Of a stretch of 64,000 bases of DNA, positions 41,151 to 53,370 are shown in pieces. The DNA lies in the NCBI RefSeq assembly GCF_032118995.1, contig NC_092668.1, positions 14,735,501 to 14,799,500 of the forward strand, written 5' to 3'. Origin of the DNA: Asterias amurensis (lineage: Eukaryota > Echinodermata > Asteroidea > Forcipulatida > Asteriidae). The position numbers and the translations under genes are program-made. Numbering within the stretch: position 1 is the stretch's first letter; each line of letters starts with the position of its first letter. Below the pieces are notes generated by a model. The model searched no databases. It saw nothing but the letters and a program-made list of their open reading frames with translations, and was not told the DNA's origin.

Positions 41151-43907
41151 TCTTTTAGCGTATGAACAAAGCAGTACATCTTTCTGCAGTACTTTAGTTC
41201 AGAAAAGTGAAGAAATGAGGTTCACTTTAATTAAAGTTTATGTAATGACCACATGACAAGTCTATGTGCCACAATCATGTAGTGCCTTACACCAACATAT
41301 TTTTTAAATAAAAATCAAAACAAAATATTCCACTTTTGGGTGCATATATAATACCAAAACATAAAGGTTTTGTATCTTAAACTTTTAAATGGTAGTTTTG
41401 ATAATAATGACATTTTATTATGATGAAGTTAAAGTTGTGTCGCGATCTGTGGATACTGTCGCGATACTTTGATGTGTACTTGCTGAAATTTTGAACTGTG
41501 AAGGTGAAATGTATTTCTTTTACGATAGATTCGTAAGATTTATTGGTACATTTGAAGGAAGACAATGGCTGGTTTTTTGTTTTGTTTTTTAATCCAGGGC
41601 CCAATTTTGAAGAGCTGTTCAGCAAAAACTAGCAAAGGTCATGGGTTTGAATCAACCTGAGTTATATGCCTGTGGTATTTTTCGCAGGACTTTGGGAAAG
41701 TACTGAGTATACATTTCTTATCACGGCATTGCCATAAAGGAAAGCCCTAGAGACATATTAAGTGGTTTTTTTCTTTTATCAAATTTCCATGATCTTATTT
41801 GAATATTCCTTTATTACATTTAAAATTTCCCAGGCCTCTCCTTACCAAAATCTTAATTTAAAAAGATGTTTAAGACACTATTTGAAAGAAGACACACATT
41901 TTACATGTTCACATGTTTGCTTGCAACTGAATATTCCCACAGATCTACACACCTTAATTGTATAATATTGTACATAATCAACAAATTAATCTGTATATAA
42001 TGCGTGTATATATTTAATGTTCAACAACAATTCCAATTTGAAAGGTTACTAATAAGTTTGTTTCGTATAGTTGTGTGCGGTCAAAGGTGAAAAATTGATG
42101 TGAAAGTGCACAACACCTTTAACTAATTTATATAATTTTGTTGTTTTATTATAAATGTGTGCTAAACATCATCAGTGTTCACCATATCGTGGCTTTAAGA
42201 TAAAAACTTGTTTTCCATTTATTTATTATTTTGTTTATTTTTTCGGTAACAAATAAATTATTTATCTGTTCGCAATTAATGCCAGCATTGTAATATTAAC
42301 TGTAATGCAAATGCAACAACTCAATATTCTGTTTGTCTCTGTATATTATAGTAAATTTATTGCTTTGATATCTGTATTATGAAATATTAATTGTTGCGTG
42401 AACAATGGTACAACTACCCGCCCAATGAAATTCCATAGTTTTATGTTTTTTTTAATAATGAACCCAAAAAATAGAATCAGCCAATAAGCCATTTGCGTGT
42501 TAGATTTGAATATTGTCAGGTATAATGATGTGCTTGATCACAAGTTACCGCTTAAATTTGAATTCCTCAGACTATTGAGACAGTTGCTATGTCACATGAT
42601 TAGGGCAAGCTTTTACTTAGTTACGTAAGAGACGGTGAGCACCCATACAGGATTCTGAATGGATGTGTATGGCACAATGGTACCAGGGTTTGCTGATCTG
42701 GAGGTTGCTATGCAAAGGGACTGTCTCTATAGTCTGGTGAATTCAAATGTTAGTCATTACCAGACATTATTCAAACCTAACTCACAAATGGCTTTTTGAA
42801 AAATGGAAAATCAGGGGATGCATTTTTAAAGTTGAACAGTCGGTAGCTGTACCTAAATTTCATTGTGTTGTGTGAGTTTTGTGTTTTATTTATTGTGCCA
42901 TTTGTTTGACAAATTTCTGTTAATTTATTGAAGCTGAGGTGGATTTTCAAGATGGGAATAAAATCGTCTCAAAGTAAGTGAAGGATTTGTTGTTAGACCG
43001 ATTTGTTGTAGTTTCTTGTTTAGCCAGTTCAATATTAATGGTTTTGCTAACAGGAATCATGTGCTTACAGTCACCGTTCACCATACACTTACTTTGATTG
43101 CACAACCCATTGCTCAAGTTGTAAGGCTCATTTTGCCTGAATCCTAAATGGTATCCGCAACAGTCTTTCACACACAAAGAAAAATCAAACCGTAAAACAA
43201 AAATTATTTTTAGAAAACGCAATCCCTAAATATAGGTATTTATTTACTCTAATGCATTCCACTTCAAATTGGATTAAAATATCACCTGTAACAAACTTGC
43301 CATTTATTGCATTGTGGGTAGCTTCTCTAGCATCAAAATTTGCCAAAAGAGGGCGCTATACAAATTTGACAATACACCATAACTGGGAGTTAATAGTTGA
43401 TTCATAGGTTGATTCAACTGCATGTATGGCAGTTAAAATTATCTGATGCTACATTTTGTACCATTTTCTCATTAAAAATAAAATCGTCTTGACAAAATAT
43501 AGGCTGGCAAGAAAATAAAATTTTTACCTCCTTTTGTGGAAGTAAAATCTTTCCATGATGGTTTTACATTCAGGGAAATGATAATTATGATAAAGCGTCC
43601 AGACAGGATCAAGAAGTTTTGAATTTACAAAACGTTTCAACATATTTTTCGCCAGTCATAATACACAAGCCTTACTATGGGTCCAAACAAAATTGGTTCA
43701 GACTTCAAACCCTTTACTGTTCATGTTTACCCTGTTTTCTCCCTGTTATTTTAAGGTCATCACACAGTTTGAGAGGACTGCATTTGACCTTTTGAATACA
43801 CCCTTTACAGTTTCAGAAAGCTTTAATTTAAAGGACTTTTTTACAAACTCTTGAAGGAGAAGGGATATGGGTACAGTCGGCACAAGTCAACAATTGTAAG
43901 GAAAGGC

Positions 43908-46900
43908 TTAACCATTTTGTTGATACATTTGTTGAAGTTCGTCAAATAGTTTGGAGGAATCTGTTGCGCCTTTGTCGATCATGTTCTTCAAAGCAATAGC
44001 TTGTTCCTTCGAGGTGTGGAAGTCTTCCTTCCAGAAATAGATGCTGTGATAATATAAATGAGAAAAAAAAAGGAATAGTTGAAACAATTACTTTTTTAAA
44101 GAATTGGTTCTTACTGGTTTTTGAACCCTCTTTATCCTGTTCGAAAGAGTGATCAAATTCCAGTGTAAGCCACCCACCGCTTCACATAAACTCTACTCCA
44201 CTGAAGCAGAAGTTGCCCTGAGTTGATGATTTATGCAAGAAGAATGCAAACAATTTTCTTGCCTCAAACATGTCAAACAGACAATTTTGATAAATAATTT
44301 GCTTCCTTTAGATCAGATTGTGTCTAGACCTGTAATATGAATTATTTTTTATAATGCAAATTCACCCCAAACTAGGCTTAAAGCCAACCTTTGGTAGAGT
44401 GGCTACAAGAAGAACATATCTAAGATGAAAATAACTCAGGGGAACTGAAGGTAGGAATTGATATTCCTCTTAAAAACAGTCTCGATTGTAGGGGGTAGGA
44501 TGGAGGGAAACATGCACCAGGCAAAGAGATCTCACATTGCATGTACCCCATCAGTTTTTTCTTTGCTACTCTGGGCGGAATTAAGAAGTAAATTGGTTGA
44601 ACTGCCTGGGGCCAGCCGGTTGGAGAGAAAGTTTTTATACAGAGTGTGCACGGAGGCCATTTTCACCCACTGGGTTTCCAAGGACAGGAATGTGCATAGA
44701 GCAATGGGGGACATGTCCCATGCACACCATAAGGGAAGACTGTGAACTTTTGACTGCGACAGGGAAATTCTTTTGAATTATATTTTTCAATTTACCCTCT
44801 CACCAGGCTCTCTAATCCAACCCCCCCCCCTTGCAACTCTCATCTATAAATAGATTCAGAACTGCACATAGTGCAATGAACCCATTTTCCATTAAAGGGT
44901 CATCGTTTTTTTATTGTGGTAAGCAAACAAATGTTGTGCTTTAAAACTGATTTTTGTGCTTCATCTCAGTAAACTGTTTTAAAGCAAACCAAGTTTCAAA
45001 AAGAACTTACTTGTCCCGGCTTCTGACTTGACTCCAATCACCATGTGAGATTGACGGCTCTGGACAACCCACATGATTGGGTTTAGCTACTCTAGGAGGC
45101 AGCAAAGGTTGGGAGGGTTCGTCAGCATGGGCTTTCTCTGCCTTCAGTCTTTCCTGTATCTGTTCACAGACGTAACACTCAAATGCAGTGATGAAACTGG
45201 GTACTCGCCATTCATTAACGCCCCATGTTCTACTCTCCATTGTTTGTCTGTATTAAAGGAAAAGGAAATCTGGCAAGTTTAGAGTTGTGGGCGAGAGATA
45301 TCGTAATAAAAAGGTCTGAAAACTTATATTCTAAAGGTTTTATCTGTGTCTTCTAATGTACTTGATATGTGCATTTGAATTTAGCTTTTTCAGAAATGCA
45401 AGCCATAGTTTTATATTAAAAACATAAAAATGTATCTTGCACACACACAGAGCTGTTGTCCCCACCCAGCTATTTGAAACTGGCCCGAATCAAATTTTAG
45501 TAGGGCTAGTTTGTTTATTATGTTTAAATGACCTTTTTGAAACCAGCAGCTTTGACTTGCGCTCTGGATTTCTGTATTTTTTATACTTTCAGGCAGATCC
45601 TAAACCAGAGCAAAAGCCCAAGCTGCGGTTTCGAAAGCGGCCAAAGTTAGGGCACAACCTACTCCTAGAACTGTGACTACATGTATATATGACTGATGAG
45701 GTTCATTCTGCTATCCTCTTGTGTGGGAGATAGCAGAACGAACCTCAGTCATAGTTCTAGGAGTAGGCAGAAACTAGTTGCGATAACGTAACCCTCCTCC
45801 CGAAGGCCACCAGTGACGGAGGATTACGTTATCGCAACTAGGCATAACCCAACTATACTAATGTAAGCCGCATTTGATCCAAGTGGCTTTGGTTATTACC
45901 TCAACAAATTATTCTGGATACCAACTTCCTTGAAGGAAAGATATTTCTGATATTCTCCGTCGTTTTCATCGAGACGTTTGATGAACGCTGCAAGCTCCTT
46001 GGGTGATTTGAAATCCTCCGCAAAGATGACGGAGTGATCATCAGGCATCCAATCTTGAGCCGAGGGAGAGCCTCTATAGATTGGGACGGACCCAACATGG
46101 AGCGGACGAATCAACTTCTCGGTGATGTAGTCTTCACAGATACCGTTCTCAAACGCAAGATGGAATTTATATCTTGAGATGAAATCAAGGAAGTCTTGTG
46201 CTTCCATTGATTCAACCGGATCTTGTAGATTCTCAGGAAGCTGTTTGTTGTTGGCGCATTTTCCGTAGGAATCCACATCAATATATTTCATTAATTCTTT
46301 AACGTAACGGTCACGATCTGACGGAACGTTACAATGAGATTGAACGTATAAAATTGGGGCAAGTTTCTGGCGGTGCTGATTTTTCTTGGTTATTGAAAGA
46401 GGTTGTCGATCTGTCAGGTATTGCAGATTCTTTATGTGTTGAGTTGTAATTGGGAAGTCCGACTCTCGTCGAAATGTTGACGTATGATTAAAAAGAGACA
46501 TTCCGACTGAATGCGAAAATATTTGATTGTTGAGCGGGGATTCTTCGTGAATTAGAGCCCACTCGTGCCAAGGTTCTCGCGGAAGAGGCGCTTCGTAAGC
46601 TCGGAAATCGGTTCCGTAAAAAATAATTCCCCTAGCAAGGGGGTCCGATAAAACATTCTTATCTGTTGTGGTTAGACATGTTCCTAGTCCCTCCTTGAGC
46701 CCACACTCAATCTCAACGGTTTGTTTACCTTGGAAATGCGGAAATAACTTGTCAGTCCACCAAAGAATTGTTGGTTTTGTCAATGGTTCTACCTTCACCG
46801 ACACTGGCAATGGTTTAGCAGAATTTCTCATTTCAGATTCCACCGGCTCAGATGACCAAACTTCAGATCTCGTGATCGTCTTTGACATCAATGTCTTCAG

Positions 46901-47086
46901 CGGATCGTTACCGAGGCCGAGAACGCCCAGTCCCAAAAAGGTCCCAACAAAAATCACTGTAAAAAGTACAACCAGGAAGACTGCTACATACTTGGCATTG
47001 ACCCCTCCTGTAGGACGCTGAGGTCCCTGGGTTTTGGACTCGGAAACCGGCAAAGATTTGACTCTTTTTCTCACTGCAGAATCCAT
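43908..47086 (-). CDS. FUT10/FUT11-type fucosyltransferase (GT10 family), three exons
   Basis: Exons are 47086-45900, 45247-45011 and 44043-43908; junction phases agree and give 519 residues. Residues 1-32 are cytosolic, 33-57 form a signal anchor (type II Golgi or ER topology), then a stem and a GT10 catalytic domain. The GDP-fucose-binding segment is at about 308-341: FHLAFENGICEDYITEKL and VGSVPIYRGSP, then QDWMPDDHSVI. Exon 2 continues with WGVNEW, FECYVC, AEKAHA and PNHVGC. Exon 3 ends with IYFWKEDFHTSKEQAIAL. The C-terminal cysteine-bearing extension is specific to the FUT10/FUT11 branch and absent from Lewis-type FUTs, which makes the branch assignment firm. Human FUT10 and FUT11 were long listed as alpha-1,3-fucosyltransferases, and more recent work treats them as protein O-fucosyltransferases (POFUT3, POFUT4); the acceptor here is unknown. 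A G-rich GC-box region at 47287 probably belongs to the promoter. Confidence 0.93.
45658..45842. repeat. Two adjacent hairpins in intron 1 of the fucosyltransferase gene
   Basis: Hairpin one (45658-45768) pairs CCTACTCCTAGAACT with AGTTCTAGGAGTAGG and GTTCATTCTGCTATC with GATAGCAGAACGAAC; the left arm carries a short extra segment. Hairpin two (45774-45841) pairs CTAGTTGCGATAACGTAA with TTACGTTATCGCAACTAG perfectly. They end about 60 bases before exon 1's splice donor, on the intron side. Confidence 0.8.
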
Positions 47087-48523
47087 GGTAATTCACTGTT
47101 ATTTTAAGGTAAAACTGCCACTGTTGTTGTCTGTAACCCTTGGAACGTCAGTGTCTTGAGGACAAATTTTCCGGATGGTCGAATTTATCGGAGGTGCCAT
47201 GCGCACACACGTGTCCTAACAGCTGACGTGTGATGAATCAACACAAGGGAAAGTTCAAGCCCGCCCTCTGTAGTTAAAGGTTTATTGGGGGTGGGGTGGG
47301 GGCGGGGGCTGGACTTCTCCCCTTTGCAGCTGGGTGGGGTTTGTTTCCTCTGGGTTGGGTGAGGCTGCTTCATTTTGTAAGTTTAACACTTTACAAAAAG
47401 GCCAATATTTATTTCAAAAATCAACCCTGGGGAAAAGCATTTGAATTACTCCCTCTATGGTGATCCCTCCCGAAATTCTGGATTTTGTCAAAGCAAAGAC
47501 ATCTCGATGTGACCTTCTTGTATTTATTTTATGCTTTTGAAATTATAAACGTATCCGTGAATCTTTTGCAGTGATGTGTTTTCTAAATATATTTTCTTTG
47601 AAACAACTTTGAAAATAGCCAAGAGAAATCGCGGATTATCTAGACACTAATTGCGTATTGACTTTCCAATCAATTAATCTTTTAATTGAAAACAGGTGTT
47701 AGTTTGCGTTACGCCCCCGCCCGGCAGAGACAGAAACACAAGTTCAATCGTATAAACCCCAAAACAGTTGTGTAATTTAACTACCTGACTGTTTATCATA
47801 ATTCTCATCCCCTTGTAGGGATTTTAAACGAAACCTTAAAATAACAGAACTGATGTCTACAAAAAAATACTTCAAAATGATTCTTCGTGTGAGGCAAAGT
47901 GCAAGGGGCTTATGTCGCCTGGCCAACCGCGCGTTGCATTGTGGTCCCGGCTGACACTAAATCCGCCATCTTTGTTTAGGTTTGTGTACTTTTGTATGGT
48001 GGGAACTCAACAGCGAAACTTTGTGCTGTACCATTTACCTGTTGGTGACCTTTAAAAGAAACAACACAAAATGATTCTTCAAGAACATCTTCCTGGTGGT
48101 TAACTGCAGGACATTTGAAGTCAATTCTGCGTGTATTGTGGTTTTTTGCTCGGTTTCGGAGTTGTGTTCCAAACTTCCGAGGAACGGGCGGGGAAGTCCG
48201 CGGACGTTGTTTGGGTTGAGTTCGTGACCCAACCGCGGCAACGGGGAGCTTTGCACGGAAGAATGCAGCTGCACTGACTGCGGTGTCGCTAGTCGATACC
48301 ACCACAAGTAAGCCAGCACTTTTTGGCCCCGGGAGCACACCGACATTTACCTTTATTCTGTGTTTATTTTATCAAAACTTGAATGATAAACCCTGCTCTC
48401 TGTGTATTTAAAACGATTTTTGGAGTGACACTGAAATAACGGCATTTCTGGACACTGTTTGGTGTGAAGAATGCGAGAAATTGACTTGCTGTTTTTTGAT
48501 CGTGCAGTCGGTGACACTTGGTC
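47087..48523. other. Probable shared 5' region between two divergent genes
   Basis: It begins at the fucosyltransferase start codon and leads to the candidate + strand exons. Between 47920 and 48330 the sequence becomes GC- and CpG-rich compared with its surroundings, and it contains TCCGCCATCTTTG at about 47961, a YY1-type core-promoter motif. This supports a promoter firing rightwards. The open frames of 103-120 codons on the minus strand at 47976-48346 overlap each other and are probably by-products of the CpG-rich sequence. Confidence 0.45.
47287..47308 (+). promoter_or_regulatory. G-quadruplex and GC-box region upstream of the fucosyltransferase gene
   Basis: GGGGGTGGGGTGGGGGCGGG plus GG has four G tracts separated by single bases, an ideal quadruplex pattern, and also contains an Sp1-type GGGGCGGGG-like box. 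It is 200 bp before the start codon of the minus-strand gene. The G-rich strand is the template strand for that gene. Confidence 0.6.
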
Positions 48524-48769
48524 ATGAAAAACCAAACCATGGCAGGCAAGAAACCAAGGAATAGAAATATTTTGTCCCTGGACAAAATGGAAATGTAAGT
48601 ATGGCTTATTTTGGGCTCTATTTTTAACATTATTTGTTGCTGTTTGTTCAAATCATAAGTTGATTGTTTGTTATTTTTAAATGGCACATATTCTCGTCTC
48701 CTGTTCCCCTGCAGTCCTACCAAACCAAGGTCAACATGTTACGGACTTACGCCTAATGTGTCGTTAACT
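48524..48769 (+). CDS. Candidate first two coding exons of an unrecognised gene
   Basis: Exon one runs from ATG at 48524 (or the better-context ATG at 48539, ACCATGG) to 48594, before GTAAGT. Exon two runs from 48715, after a pyrimidine-rich CTGTTCCCCTGCAG, to 48769 before GTACGT. Phase 2 joins phase 2 and the frame stays open, reading AGKKPRNRNILSLDKM, EIPTKPRSTCYGL, then TPNVSLT. The predicted N-terminus is basic. A CpG-rich, YY1-motif-bearing segment lies 200-600 bp upstream. The splice sites are good, but the exons are short (71 and 55 bases) and I recognise no family. Later exons were not found in this window with confidence; a 15-base micro-exon flanked by TTTTTTAG and GTGAGT at 51210-51224 would keep the frame but is speculative. 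Confidence 0.4.
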
Positions 48770-48939
48770 GTACGTTTTTTTATAACATGGACTTTTTTCC
48801 AGTGTTGTGTATATTATGCCGGCACTGAACATGCGCAGTTACTGTTTGGGGTAGGCCCTATTTGGACCATGAATTAATTTTTCTTTAATTTAACAAAAAC
48901 ATTCAACAGAATTTCTGTATCCTGCCGCCACTTTTTAAT

Positions 48940-49090
48940 TCCTTTTTGGGGTTGGACAAAGAATTGACTAGAGTGGGATTCGAACCAACGACCTCCGGAT
49001 TAACCTGCCCGCGCTCTACCAACTGAGCTATCTAGCCCTATGTTGGCGGTGTCCCTATTTTGTCAATAGCTTTGTTCGGGGATGCCAGTC
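48940..49090 (-). mobile_element. tRNA-headed SINE or tRNA pseudogene
   Basis: On the minus strand 49038-48966 reads like a tRNA: GGGCTAGATAGCTCAGTTGG, TAGAGCGC, and B box GGTTCGAATCCC. The acceptor ends nearly pair, but the anticodon and T stems are imperfect, so it is not a functional tRNA. Flanking blocks (TTGGGGTTGGACAAAG and TGTTGGCGGTGTCCCTATT) are shared with the copy at 28447. The unit sits between inverted copies of TTTCTGTATCCT (about 48909 and 49178). Confidence 0.7.
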
Positions 49091-51620
49091 AGAAGTCATA
49101 CTTTTTAATTCCTTAGTATCTAGTTTACTCATGAGATTCATTCCTTTTGGTAAAAATTTGTAAAAAAGTTGTGGTAGGATACAGAAATCTTTTCAAAACA
49201 CTCCACGGAAGCCACAAACCAGTTTGTTAACCAAATTTATTTATTTTTATCCTCGTTTACATTTTCATACAGTTTTTCACAGGAATGTTTAGGTTGTTTT
49301 TATGAGGCAGCCTTGGTCAGTTTGTTTGCAAGCGCTTTCAGGGGGTACTCTATTTATGACTTGATTGTTGTCCAGGACTGATAAATATGTCACAGTGCTC
49401 TCCTGTAGTCCACTGACCAAAAGCCAGTTAAAACAACATGTGAGCATGTTCATTGCTTGCAGTGCATTTCTATCACTGATTATTTTTCTTCAAGTTACAA
49501 CTTCCACATGATAATTGAATGACAGTGTTGACAGAAAACATAAAAAAAAAAAACTTGTAGTAGACCATGTAACCAGAGAAAAAAGCTGGTACCAGCACCA
49601 ATGCACTGACACTTCTTTGAGAGGGCAGGCCATTTTCATTTAACTATGCAAAGAACACTTCCATTAGAAAATAAAAGTCTATAATTAAAACCTTTCAAGG
49701 GGCACCATGTCCAAGACCAAGGCAGTGCAATACAGGACATGGCCTTCGTGTTATTTCAGGCCTTTGACACAGTACAGACATGCTAAGGTATAATATGACA
49801 AGTCAATGGGTGCCGCTGGCTTCTACTAGTTTACTGAAAATTAAACAAGGCAAACCCTGGCTGAATACTAAACAACATTATAAAGTTTTAAAAGTTCCAA
49901 AATACACACATTTCACTGGAGAAAAAGAGGTTAACTGATTACATTTTTGTATTTTTATGAAGTTATTGTACTAGAGAAGAGCCATTGGCAAAGGATGAAA
50001 CAACAACATAAAACCCACCATTCCATAACCTTTCTTCACAAAGTATTTGTCACAAAAAAAAACCACCCAAAAAGTTAATTTTTATGTTGCAAACTACTGT
50101 ATCCCCATAGCACATACCAAGACCAAAAAAAAACATAATTATATGAGCTCACTGTCGAATCTAAGAACTGATTAAAAAGTTGTATACTATTCAAACAGTA
50201 TACTATTGAAAATTCCTTGGTACAGGACCTATTTTCTCGTGGAGATTTCTTTGTGAAACTCAAACTGTGTGGTATCAGATCAGTGAAATATAATACATTT
50301 TAATTTCTACTGTTACGATCAAATGACAATTAAAGCACTCAGTTGTGTATTTGTTTATTTAGGTTGCCATGTGATATACAAGCTGGCAATGGCCTTTTGG
50401 TGCCAGTGTTACTGACAGAAATAAATGGTTAACTAATTTCCTACTTGTGGTTGTTGTTGGACCAGATCAAAGACCGATGATTGAGATTTAGTAGCGCAAC
50501 AAAAGGTTGTGATTAATGTGTGTTGGCTGTGTGCGGAGATTTTGTCCAATGATCAGAGTTTGTGATATTTGTCCAAATAGATTGCAAGTCTCAAGCGAAT
50601 GGAAAATGACAAATCAAATCTTTCTTTTCATTTATATTTGGTAGGCCTATGTTATGATCGAGAAAAGAGAATTAGTGTTTGTGTTTATCATTTAACCTAC
50701 AGTTAGAGAAATACTATTGAAGGTACACTTACTAAATTCTGAATGTAGTTTTATAGGGGAATAAATACTGCCAACTATTGTACTGAACAGAGAAAGTATA
50801 CAACAATTAAGATGCAGTTTTACAGGGACACACAGGACAATTTTTTCAGGCAACTTTGAGGCAACCAGTTGCATTGTATGCTAAAGGAATAGGCCTACTT
50901 AGGCATTGCATGAGACATTCTTCTAGCTGTGACTTACTATCCCCAAGAAAATTATGAGAAAGTGAATTTTCTTATTGGCGATAACTTGGATTTGATTGCA
51001 TGTAAATTGCCTCATGTGCCTTTACACACAGTAGCCACAGAACTAAACTTGTTGTTCAGTCAACTTCTGAACTGAGCAGTGAAAGTATTTAAGTCAAGAA
51101 AAGTCAACTAAGTTTTCAATTGTTAAAGAAAGTTCCCTTTCAAACAAGGGTATAAAGTTGGTGACATGTTTGTACTTTGTAATATTTCAAATTCATTCTT
51201 GTTTTTTAGAAAGGGCCACATTTTGTGAGTAAGGGCATAATTGTGATTGAAAATAAAAGTTTATATAATTCCAGGCCAGACCACACAGACGGGTTAGTTT
51301 ATCAAATACATGGGGGTATCAAAGAATTGCCCAGACTGGGGGTTTCGTTGGTTGACCTGACCGCCTGTTCAACCCAATCTTTATTACATCCAGTCTGTGT
51401 TGTAACACTTGTCTGATTGTGATTCGCCGCCAAAGGTTACCGAATGCACAAATCTAAGTGTTTATTGTTGCTTAGCTACCACACGACTATACAAGATAAA
51501 TTAGGGATGTCGACCCAGATGATAGATGGCATAGTAAGTGACCTTGTTTTCAGCTGATTTTGTTGAAAAATTCAACCTAACATGCAGGTTTGAACTTTAG
51601 TCTGTAATTTTTAGTGTAAA

Positions 51621-51688
51621 GTGACCATATAGTTCACCCAAATCGACTCATGAAGATTTGGGTGAACTGCTTGTCAATAGATGGTCAC
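51621..51688. repeat. Hairpin
   Basis: AGTTCACCCAAATC and GATTTGGGTGAACT form 14-bp perfect inner arms. GTGACCAT and ATGGTCAC pair outside them. It resembles a small foldback element. Confidence 0.75.
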
Positions 51689-52187
51689 TGTGTGAGCATA
51701 AAAAAAGGACCGTCGTTTCTCTATAGCTAGGCCCCTGATTAGGTGGCAACGTTCTTGTGAGGATTTCACTGTTTTGTGTCAGAGGTCATCACAGTCATGT
51801 TTTGTTGACTGGTTTTATTTTTGAAAAACACCAACCATTATTCCCTAAATGTCAATAGCACTTCTATCAACTCCTTTTATTTTCAAAGAGTGTGAAAACG
51901 ACAGAATTCTTAATTGACTGCATCAATCAAAGCCAGTGCAGAGTTTTATTAAAAACGTGTTTTTTGGAAATAGCGGATCTAGCTTAAGTGCCCCGTCTCA
52001 CAAAGAAAGCCACCTGCCCCAGAGGAGCTTTACAGCGTAATCAGTGCGTAAATCAAATGTGCACAAAAGAACTTGGGTCCTTTATGAATTTTATTTTGAA
52101 ATATTTTGATTTTGTTTTCTACAACTGTGCTGCAAATATTGAAATTAGAATCCAAAGAAAAGTCTGGGGCTTCTGAGCGAGAGAGCA

Positions 52188-52340
52188 GGGTCCAATTTCG
52201 TAAAGCTGCTTACATGTAAGCACAAAACAATTTTGCTTACCAGAATAAGGTTCCCAGCCCTAAAACCATGTCACCATTTGTGACTGGTTTCCTGCTTATT
52301 TTTGCTTAGCAGAAAATTGCTAAGCACAAACCATTTATGA
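52188..52340. mobile_element. MITE of the GGGCCCAATTT family, partial
   Basis: GGTCCAATTTCGTAAAGCTG then CTTACATGTAAGCACAAAAC, with inverted GCTTAGCAGAAAATTGCTAA later, matches the copy at 38950. The right terminus is not recognisable. Confidence 0.6.
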
Positions 52341-53242
52341 ATGAAGTCAACAGCACGGATCAGAACCGTGTAGCTCTGGCACGTATTGGAGCTTGATAGT
52401 GTTAAAAAGGCCTTTGTGATGAAGTAATCCCTTGGTAGGGCTCCTGATGTTTGTTTCTGAAAAGTGTAAAGTCAATTGTCAAACAGTAAATGGTCACAAG
52501 AGACTGCTTGGTTACATCAAGGTGTTACCCAACTGCACTCCTGATCCCTTTATAGGCATTTGGGTTGATGTTTACTCTTAGCACATAAGCATGACTCTGT
52601 GAAACTGAACTCATTGAAAGTACTGAGTATACAATGCTACTAAATACACATTGTAAGGGTAAAATCAAAATTATCCCTGATGCAACAATTATTATCTTAA
52701 CATCAGACAGCACGCTCTGTGCTCGCTCAATCGCAGAAAGTAAAAAGTCTCAATATTGAACCACGGTCACCCCTCTGGCAAAGTTGAAATCAAATCTAAC
52801 TTTTCATTACAGACTTCCAGATCATATTTTATTTTGTATCCAGCCTCCATGGCCATCATTTTTAGGCAAGCTTGATTAACCAAGAATAGGCTGTTTACAC
52901 CCTTTTAAAGTTCAACACTATTAAGGTGAACTTAATGGGCAAACAACAACCAAGGTTGTCTCAACAGAGTAGGCACTCTTTTATCGTTGGAAAATTGTTT
53001 CATTTATTTTCTTTTGAGTTGAATGGTTGAGTAAACATCGAGTGTGAAAAGAAGTTTTTGAAAAGAAACTGATTTTACACTCTGTTGGCGTTCTAATGTT
53101 GTTTTTTTGGTCTAGAGTGTTGTTAAACTCTTCTGCGTTGATTCTTCATAGCCCCTGTTTGTGTAATTTATTTGTTGATGAGCTGGAGTTGCTAGGGCCA
53201 TCTCACATCTGTGAATTTACAGATTATAACCAGTTTCTAGGT

Positions 53243-53370
53243 GTGTCGTGGCTGAGCGATCTAGTTTACCGAACTCATTCTCTCTGGTGTTGTCAGCAGA
53301 GTGTGTGGTTTGAATCCCTATCATGACGCCTGAGTGTGCCCCTGAGCAAGGCACATAACCATAATTGCTT
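53243..53370 (+). mobile_element. Degraded 5' part of the tRNA-derived SINE
   Basis: GTGTCGTGGCTGAGCGAT, AGCAGAGTGTGTGGTTTGAA and CCCCTGAGCAAGGCAC match the head and start of the body of the copy at 31662. The B box is altered (GGTTTGAATCC). Confidence 0.75.

Larger units (their letters stand above)
37647..43907. other. Intergenic region between the MARCHF8-type and fucosyltransferase genes
   Basis: No gene is supported; it is AT-rich with many short frames. It contains the 3' end of the MARCHF8-type transcript (end undetermined), MITEs at 38081-38300, 38950-39137 and 39975-40308, fragments of the GGGCCCAATTT family near 41012-41135 and 41596, and a C run near 38713. The 3' untranslated region of the fucosyltransferase gene lies at its right end; TTTATT (AATAAA on -) occurs near 43238 and 42886. 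Confidence 0.5.

Noticed and set aside
47976-48346. Two overlapping minus-strand frames of 103 and 120 codons
   Set aside because: They overlap each other in different frames within a CpG-rich, promoter-like segment, which lowers stop-codon frequency. No domain is seen.
48966-49038. Functional tRNA gene
   Set aside because: The D arm and B box are good, but the anticodon and T stems mispair, and the flanks match another repeat copy, so a SINE head is more likely.
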